Shown piece by piece: positions 58,454 to 64,000 of a stretch of DNA of 64,000 bases. Under the pieces are notes generated by a model. The model did no database searches. It had not been told where the DNA came from and saw only the letters and a program-made list of their open reading frames with translations. The stretch's first letter is position 1. Every line of letters starts with the position of its first letter. The stretch lies in NCBI GenBank assembly GCA_003315335.1, contig QNRL01000002.1:310001-374000 (forward strand), written 5' to 3'. The position numbers were made by a program, and so were the translations under genes. This DNA is from Pseudocitrobacter faecalis (GTDB lineage Bacteria; Pseudomonadota; Gammaproteobacteria; Enterobacterales; Enterobacteriaceae).

Positions 58454-59188
58454 TTAGGCGCTAATTTTTATACTGCGCTCGTCAAAAGCGCGACGCAAGC
58501 GGCGGGCAAAAAGAAGCGCGTGTTCCCCGTCACCGTGCAGACATACCGTTTGTGCCGTTACCGGCGTCCAGACGCCGTTAATACTTTTGACCTGCCCTGA
58601 TTCCACCATCTCCAGCGTTTGCACGAGCGCCTGTTCTTCATCGCTGATGAGTGCGCCCGGCTGACTGCGTGGCACCAGGCTGCCATCGTCCTGATAACCC
58701 CGGTCGGCAAACACTTCCTGGCGCGTGACCAGCCCGTAACGCTCACCTGCCCGAATCAACTCGCTACCTGCCAGTCCCACTAAAATCAGCGATGGTGAGC
58801 AGTCATGCACCGCGCGGGCGATGGCATCCGCCAGGTGCGGATCTTTGGCCGCCTGGTTATAGAGCATACCGTGCGGTTTCACGTGACGCAGGGTGCCGCC
58901 CTGCGACCGGGTGATGGCATCCAGCGCGCCAATTTGATACAGCGTCTGGGCGTAAACCGTTTCAGGCGGCAGTTGCATTGCCGTGCGGCCAAAGTTTTCG
59001 CGGTCAGGGAAGCTGGGATGCGCGCCAATCGCGACGCCGTTTTTCAGCGCTTCACGCACGCTTTCAACCATGGTTTGTGCATCGCCCGCGTGGAAGCCGC
59101 AGGCGATATTGGCGGAAGAGACCAGTTGTAACAGGGCGGCATCGCTGCCGCAGCCTTCGCCTAAATCGGCATTTAAATCAATGAGCAT
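58454..59188 (-). CDS. pxpA: 5-oxoprolinase subunit A PxpA (YbgL)
   Basis: 244 aa, E. coli length, LamB/YcsF family: [52 protein letters not shown] and [13 protein letters not shown] carry the conserved acidic and His residues of the putative active site. With PxpB and PxpC it hydrolyses 5-oxoproline to glutamate using ATP. It overlaps pxpC by 11 bases. Confidence 0.95.
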   Translation of the reverse strand: MLIDLNADLGEGCGSDAALLQLVSSANIACGFHAGDAQTMVESVREALKNGVAIGAHPSFPDRENFGRTAMQLPPETVYAQTLYQIGALDAITRSQGGTLRHVKPHGMLYNQAAKDPHLADAIARAVHDCSPSLILVGLAGSELIRAGERYGLVTRQEVFADRGYQDDGSLVPRSQPGALISDEEQALVQTLEMVESGQVKSINGVWTPVTAQTVCLHGDGEHALLFARRLRRAFDERSIKISA

Positions 59189-60110
59189 CGTTGAGTCGCC
59201 ATGCCAGTTGTTCCAGATAACGCTGCTGATCGTGGCGCGCTTTTAGCGCCTCTTCCAGCGTACAGGGAACGAAGTGGATCGGTTGCCCGAGAGGAATTTG
59301 CGCCAGTTGATACATATCGGCTTCGATAATGCAGGCAATGCGCGGATAACCGCCGGTGGTTTGCGCGTCGTTCATCAGCACAATCGGCTGGCCGTTATGC
59401 GGCACCTGCACCACGCCCGGCAGCAGGCCGTGGGAATACATTTCGCGATCGGTCTGGCGCATCAGAGGTTGCCCTTGCAGGCGATAACCCATGCGGTTAC
59501 TTTGCGGACTTAACTGCCACGGAGAACGCCAGAACGCATCCTGTGACGCCCTATCGAATTCGTGATATTCCGGCCCCGGCAGCGCACGAATGCGGTTGCT
59601 GTGAAGCAACTGTTTCACGCCTTGCGGCCCGTCGAACTGACGCAATGCGTTACCCAGCGGCAGCGTATCACCATCCTGTAATCGTCGCCCTTCCAGCCCG
59701 CCGACACCCACTTTCAGGTCGGTACTGCGCGACCCCAGCACCAGTGGAACATCAATGCCGCCCGCGACCGCAAGATAGCTACGAATGCCGTGAACGGGGC
59801 GTTTGAGAACCAACTGCTGCCCGGCTTTCGCCCACTGTCGCCAGCCGCTCCACACCGGTTTATCATCCAGCTGCGCGTCGCAGCCTGCGCCGGTTAAGGC
59901 AAACCAGCTGTCGCGGGTAAATTCAACGCTGACCTGGCCGAGGGTGATTTCCAGTGCCGCGGCGTTAGCGTCATTGCCCACCAGCAGGTTAGCGGTGATC
60001 AACGCGGGTTTATCCAGCGCGCCGCAGCGGCTGATCCCCGACTGGCGCAGCCCTTCTCGCCCGCTGTCCTGTACCGAGGTATAAAGCCCGGCGCGAATGA
60101 GTTTTAGCAT
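59178..60110 (-). CDS. pxpC: 5-oxoprolinase subunit C PxpC (YbgK)
   Basis: 310 aa, E. coli length, biotin-dependent carboxylase-like (KipA/AHS2) domain: [25 protein letters not shown] at the start and [44 protein letters not shown] later. It is the partner of PxpB. It overlaps pxpB by seven bases. Confidence 0.95.
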   Translation of the reverse strand: MLKLIRAGLYTSVQDSGREGLRQSGISRCGALDKPALITANLLVGNDANAAALEITLGQVSVEFTRDSWFALTGAGCDAQLDDKPVWSGWRQWAKAGQQLVLKRPVHGIRSYLAVAGGIDVPLVLGSRSTDLKVGVGGLEGRRLQDGDTLPLGNALRQFDGPQGVKQLLHSNRIRALPGPEYHEFDRASQDAFWRSPWQLSPQSNRMGYRLQGQPLMRQTDREMYSHGLLPGVVQVPHNGQPIVLMNDAQTTGGYPRIACIIEADMYQLAQIPLGQPIHFVPCTLEEALKARHDQQRYLEQLAWRLNDAH

Positions 60111-60760
60111 ACGCCCTCCTTTTGCGGCACAAAGCGCAAGGTATCGCCGGGGCGTAACAGCACCGGATCGTCTTTCTGTGGATCAAACAACGGCTGCGAA
60201 GTCAGGCCAATCAGCTGCCAGCCACCCGGCGTCGCGAGCGGGTAGATCCCGGTTTGCGCGCCGCCGATCCCCACCGATCCCGCTGGAACCAACAAACGCG
60301 GTTCGGCACGACGCGGCATGGCGAGTTGTTCCGGCAGGCCGCCAAGGTACGGGAAGCCCGGCTGGAAGCCGAGGAACCACACCACGTAATCCACCGATGC
60401 GTGCAGTTCAACGACCTGCTTTGGCGTTAGGCCACTATGTTGCGCCACTTCATTGAGATCGGGCCCCTGCTCACCGCCGTAAATCACCGGAATTTCGATA
60501 TAGCGGGATTCCGGCTCCAGCGCATCACTCTCCTCCCACCAGCGCTGTAAACGCTCGATGGCGTCGAGGGCAAGATCCTGCGGATGACGCAAAATCACCG
60601 TAATGTTATTCATGCCCGGAATAGCTTCCACCACTTCCGGTTGCTCAGCCAGACGCTGAGTTAATCGCCAGATTCTTTTCTGGCTCGTCAGGGTGACCGG
60701 CGGCTCGAGTTCGAGTACCACAGCCGTTTCCCCCAATAGATAACAACGCGCTCGCTGCAC
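60104..60760 (-). CDS. pxpB: 5-oxoprolinase subunit B PxpB (YbgJ)
   Basis: 218 aa, E. coli length, KipI/AHS1 family. Recognisable segments are [12 protein letters not shown] at the start and [44 protein letters not shown] in the second half. It is a subunit of the ATP-dependent 5-oxoprolinase. It lies 16 bases after ybgI. Confidence 0.95.
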   Translation of the reverse strand: MQRARCYLLGETAVVLELEPPVTLTSQKRIWRLTQRLAEQPEVVEAIPGMNNITVILRHPQDLALDAIERLQRWWEESDALEPESRYIEIPVIYGGEQGPDLNEVAQHSGLTPKQVVELHASVDYVVWFLGFQPGFPYLGGLPEQLAMPRRAEPRLLVPAGSVGIGGAQTGIYPLATPGGWQLIGLTSQPLFDPQKDDPVLLRPGDTLRFVPQKEGVC

Positions 60761-60776
60761 TCTTTACCCTCTTTAA

Positions 60777-61520
60777 TCAGGCCGGGTTAGGGATGTCGAC
60801 AAAGGTCACATCCAGATCGGTCGTTTCATTCAGCCATTCGCTTAATGCGCGAATGCCGCCGCGTTCAGTGGCGTGATGCCCTGCCGCATAAAAATGCAGC
60901 CCCTGTTCGCGGGCGGAGTGGATGGTTTGTTCGGACACTTCGCCGGTGATAAACGCATCCACACCAAAGCGGGCGGCGCTATCAATAAAGCCCTGACCAC
61001 CACCGGTGCACCACGCCACGCGGGTGACTTTATCCGGCCCGGTATCGCCGCTCCACAGGGGTTTACGCCCCAGACGCGCTTCAATCCACGAGGCCAGCTC
61101 AAGCCCGGAAACCGGCATAGAGAGCTCGCCCCACGGTACCAGCGGCTCAATTTCGCCCATCACGTTGATGCCCAGCAGCTGTGCCAGTTGCACGTTGTTT
61201 CCCAGCTCCGGATGCGCGTCCAGCGGTAAATGCCAGCCATAAAGGTTGATGTCATTGCTGAGCAACGCTTTCAGGCGATTGCGCTTCATACCGCGAATCA
61301 CCGGCGATTCGCCTTTCCAGAAGTAGCCATGGTGGACGATAACCGCGTCCGCCTGCTGGCGAACCGCTTCGTCAATCAGCGCCTGGCTGGCGGTCACCCC
61401 GGTGACAATTTTTTGAATCTCTTCGCGACCTTCGACCTGTAAGCCATTTGGCGCATAGTCGCTGAAGGCGGCGCTGCCGAGTTTCTCGTTAATCAGTTGT
61501 TCCAGCTCGGTATTTTTCAT
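60777..61520 (-). CDS. ybgI: NIF3/DUF34-family metal-binding protein YbgI
   Basis: 247 aa from the second of two Met codons. Di-metal site His residues in AVIVHHGYFWKGE near 62-74 and AAGHHATERGG near 215, plus acidic residues of INLYGWHLPLDAHPELGNN. It forms toroidal hexamers in E. coli. Its role is undefined, with GTP cyclohydrolase-like and repair roles both suggested. It heads the ybgI-pxpBCA-DUF969-DUF979-pcp-nei gene string. Confidence 0.93.
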   Translation of the reverse strand: MKNTELEQLINEKLGSAAFSDYAPNGLQVEGREEIQKIVTGVTASQALIDEAVRQQADAVIVHHGYFWKGESPVIRGMKRNRLKALLSNDINLYGWHLPLDAHPELGNNVQLAQLLGINVMGEIEPLVPWGELSMPVSGLELASWIEARLGRKPLWSGDTGPDKVTRVAWCTGGGQGFIDSAARFGVDAFITGEVSEQTIHSAREQGLHFYAAGHHATERGGIRALSEWLNETTDLDVTFVDIPNPA

Positions 61521-61799
61521 CATCGCTCCCTTGTGCGCGAATGTCGTATCACAGACTAAAATAGCGTCCTCTGCGTCTGACGTCGATAACCCATTCTTTG
61601 TAGTCGAAATCGTGCGTCAAACTTGCCCCTTTCAACATTTAATCACACAAATTACTTTTCTTTACCTGAACGATATCCTGTATATTTATGCAATCAGACA
61701 GCATATTACATAAATATCTTGAGCTGCTTCGCAAAAATACATCACGAAAACAAATCTATCCGGCGCTGAGATGCCCGATAGAACCGAGGTTAGAGCACT

Positions 61800-63275
61800 A
61801 TGAACACGTCACAGCCGCGAGCGATTTACTACGTTGTCGCCCTGCAAATTTGGGAATATTTCAGTTTTTACGGCATGCGCGCGCTGCTGATTCTGTATCT
61901 CACCAACCAGCTTAAGTACGACGATAACCACGCCTATGCGCTGTTCAGCGCCTACTGTTCACTGGTTTACGTGACCCCTATCCTCGGCGGCTTCCTCGCA
62001 GATAAGCTATTGGGAAATCGTATGGCCGTGATGATTGGCGCGTTCCTGATGGTGGTCGGGCATCTGGTGCTGGGTGCCAGTGAGATAGCCCCGGTGTTCC
62101 TCTATTTGTCGCTGGCAATTATTGTCTGCGGCTATGGATTGTTTAAATCTAACGTCAGTTGCCTGCTTGGTGAACTGTATCATCCGGAAGATCCGCGCCG
62201 TGACGGCGGTTTCTCGCTGCTGTACGCCGCCGGGAATATCGGTTCCATCGTCGCACCCATCGCCTGCGGCTACGTGCAGCAGGAGTATAGCTGGGCGATG
62301 GGCTTTGCGCTGGCGGCCATTGGAATGCTCGCCGGGCTGGTGATTTTCCTGTGCGGTAATCGCCATTTCACCCATACGGCGGGCGTCAATAAAGCCGCTC
62401 TGCATTCGCGTCAGTTTGGTCTGCCAAACTGGGGCTGGTTGCTGGTGCTGCTGGTTGCCACTCCACTGCTGATCACCGTACTTTTCTGGAAAGAGTGGTC
62501 GGTGTATGCGCTGATTGTCGCGACGATCATTGGCCTTGGCGTGCTGGCGAAAATCTACACCAAAGCGGAAAACAGCAAACAACGTAAAGAGCTCGGCCTG
62601 ATCGTGGTGCTCACCTTCTTCAGTATGCTGTTCTGGGCCTTCGCGCAGCAGGGCGGCAGCTCGATTAGCCTGTATATCGACCGCTTCGTAAACCGCGATA
62701 TCTTCGGTTACGAAGTGCCAACGGCAATGTTCCAGTCGGTGAATGGTTTTGCGGTCATGCTCTGCGGTGTCGTACTGGCGTGGCTGATTAAAGAAGGTGT
62801 TAGCGGCAACCGTACCGTGCGTATCTGGGGTAAGTTCGCGTTAGGTTTGGGACTGATGAGCGCAGGTTTCTGCATTCTGACCCTCAGCGCACGTTGGTCA
62901 GCCGCTTACGGTCACTCTTCAATGCCGCTGATGGTGCTGGGGATGGCGGTGATGGGCTTTGCCGAACTGTTTATCGACCCGGTCGCCATGTCGCAAATTA
63001 CGCGTATTGAAATTCCCGGCGTCACCGGTGTACTGACAGGCATCTATATGCTGTTGTCCGGGGCAATTGCCAACTATCTGGCGGGCGTGATCGCCGACCA
63101 GACATCGCAAAGCGCCTTCGATGCGGCGGGCGCGGTGAACTACGCTATCGACGCCTATATCGACGTCTTTAGCGAGATTACCTGGGGCGCACTGGCCTGC
63201 GTGGGTGCTGTGCTGGTGATTTGGCTCTATCAGGCGCTGAAATTCCGCGCCCGTCGGGTTGTCGCTGAAGCCTGA
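61800..63275 (+). CDS. dtpD: Proton-dependent di/tripeptide transporter DtpD (YbgH)
   Basis: 491 aa, about 14 hydrophobic segments, POT family. The helix 1 proton/peptide motif appears as [18 protein letters not shown] (variant of ExxERFxYYG), with [15 protein letters not shown] in loop 2-3 and [17 protein letters not shown] in helix 4. It imports short peptides with protons. It is divergent from ybgI-pxp. Peptide uptake could feed the Pcp step, an inference from adjacency. Confidence 0.95.
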   Translation: MNTSQPRAIYYVVALQIWEYFSFYGMRALLILYLTNQLKYDDNHAYALFSAYCSLVYVTPILGGFLADKLLGNRMAVMIGAFLMVVGHLVLGASEIAPVFLYLSLAIIVCGYGLFKSNVSCLLGELYHPEDPRRDGGFSLLYAAGNIGSIVAPIACGYVQQEYSWAMGFALAAIGMLAGLVIFLCGNRHFTHTAGVNKAALHSRQFGLPNWGWLLVLLVATPLLITVLFWKEWSVYALIVATIIGLGVLAKIYTKAENSKQRKELGLIVVLTFFSMLFWAFAQQGGSSISLYIDRFVNRDIFGYEVPTAMFQSVNGFAVMLCGVVLAWLIKEGVSGNRTVRIWGKFALGLGLMSAGFCILTLSARWSAAYGHSSMPLMVLGMAVMGFAELFIDPVAMSQITRIEIPGVTGVLTGIYMLLSGAIANYLAGVIADQTSQSAFDAAGAVNYAIDAYIDVFSEITWGALACVGAVLVIWLYQALKFRARRVVAEA

Positions 63276-63316
63276 CAGATGCCGAATAGCATGAGACTGA
63301 TGACAAACGCAACATT

Positions 63317-63414
<98 letters not shown>

Positions 63415-63449
63415 ACAACAAAGCGCACTTTGTCAGCAATCTGATAGCA

Positions 63450-64000
63450 TCACGCTTTCCGCGCCGCTTCATAGGCGGCAAGCGTTTCACTCCGCGCCTG
63501 TTTGTGGCAAACAATCGGGCGCGGATACGCAAGCGTAACGCCCTCTTTATCCGCCCACTTCCACGGTTCATGAATCGCTTTTTGCGGAACCTCCGCTAAC
63601 TCTCCGACCCACTCGCGAATAAACTGGCCCTCTTTATCAAACCGTTCGCCCTGAGTGGTCGGGTTGAAGATGCGGAAGTAAGGCGCGGCATCCGTGCCGG
63701 TAGACGCCGCCCACTGCCAGCCACCGTTGTTCGCCGCCAGATCGCCATCAATCAACTGCGACATAAAGTAACGTTCACCTTCGCGCCAGTCGATGAGCAG
63801 ATCTTTCACCAGAAAACTGGCGGTGATCATGCGCAGGCGGTTATGCATCCAGCCTGTGGCGTTAAGTTGACGCATTGCCGCGTCAACTATCGGATAGCCC
63901 GTCTGCCCCTCCTGCCAGGCCTTCAAATGTTCAGGCGAAACGCGCCATTTCACCCCTTCCGTCCAGCCGATAAACGGGCGGTGTTTACACAACGCCGGAT
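63450..64000 (-). CDS. phr: Deoxyribodipyrimidine photolyase Phr, C-terminal part (gene runs off the window)
   Basis: About 183 C-terminal residues are in the window; the frame stays open to the edge, so the N-terminal antenna domain lies outside. The FAD-binding region is clear: [48 protein letters not shown] and [24 protein letters not shown]. It repairs cyclobutane pyrimidine dimers with blue light. Internal TTG at 63992 is not the true start. Confidence 0.96.
   Translation of the reverse strand, partial: PALCKHRPFIGWTEGVKWRVSPEHLKAWQEGQTGYPIVDAAMRQLNATGWMHNRLRMITASFLVKDLLIDWREGERYFMSQLIDGDLAANNGGWQWAASTGTDAAPYFRIFNPTTQGERFDKEGQFIREWVGELAEVPQKAIHEPWKWADKEGVTLAYPRPIVCHKQARSETLAAYEAARKA

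Overview
The window is chromosomal DNA of a non-E. coli member of the Enterobacteriaceae (Enterobacter/Citrobacter/Kluyvera/Klebsiella-like; species not resolved). The gene order matches the E. coli phr-gltA-sdh-suc-cyd-tol-gal-mod-ybhA segment read in reverse, with proteins close to their E. coli counterparts. Several accessory genes are inserted between the conserved blocks.

Layout. 1-2 kb: a truncated LysR regulator divergent from an AroY/UbiD-type aromatic acid decarboxylase. 2-8 kb: ybhA, then the molybdenum block (modCBA, acrZ, modE, modF). 8-9 kb: a DUF2167 membrane protein. 9.4-14.7 kb: galETKM and gpmA. 14.7-19.7 kb: an inserted four-gene operon for a TonB-dependent receptor, a periplasmic binding protein, a FecCD permease and an ATPase. 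19.9-24.5 kb: aroG, ybgS, zitB, pnuC, nadA. 24.6-25.8 kb: seven tRNA genes (Lys/Val) with tRNA-derived repeats. 25.9-31.6 kb: the Tol-Pal envelope operon. 31.8-35 kb: cytochrome bd-I (cydABX-ybgE). 35.7-41.2 kb: mannosylglycerate use (mngB, mngA, mngR). 41.2-52.9 kb: TCA cycle genes (sucDCBA, sdhBADC, gltA). 53.1-55.2 kb: an inserted Hcp-DNase fusion effector with an Im9-like immunity gene. 55.2-61.5 kb: nei and a 5-oxoproline cluster (pcp, DUF979, DUF969, pxpACB, ybgI). 61.8-64 kb: dtpD and the 3' part of phr.

How the genes work together. ModE senses molybdate and should repress modABC through the palindrome upstream of modA. The most interesting observation is a second palindrome of the same 10-6-10 geometry, closer to a perfect repeat, over the predicted promoter of the TonB-receptor operon. 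No Fur box is visible there. This suggests that a transport system which would normally be annotated as iron-siderophore uptake is controlled by molybdate, and may import a molybdenum or tungsten chelate. The Hcp-DNase/immunity pair is a likely orphan type VI secretion cargo. In the Pcp-DUF969/DUF979-PxpABC block the known parts fit together as release and hydrolysis of pyroglutamate, with uptake as the probable role of the two membrane proteins.

No CRISPR array, insertion sequence, prophage or rRNA gene was seen.
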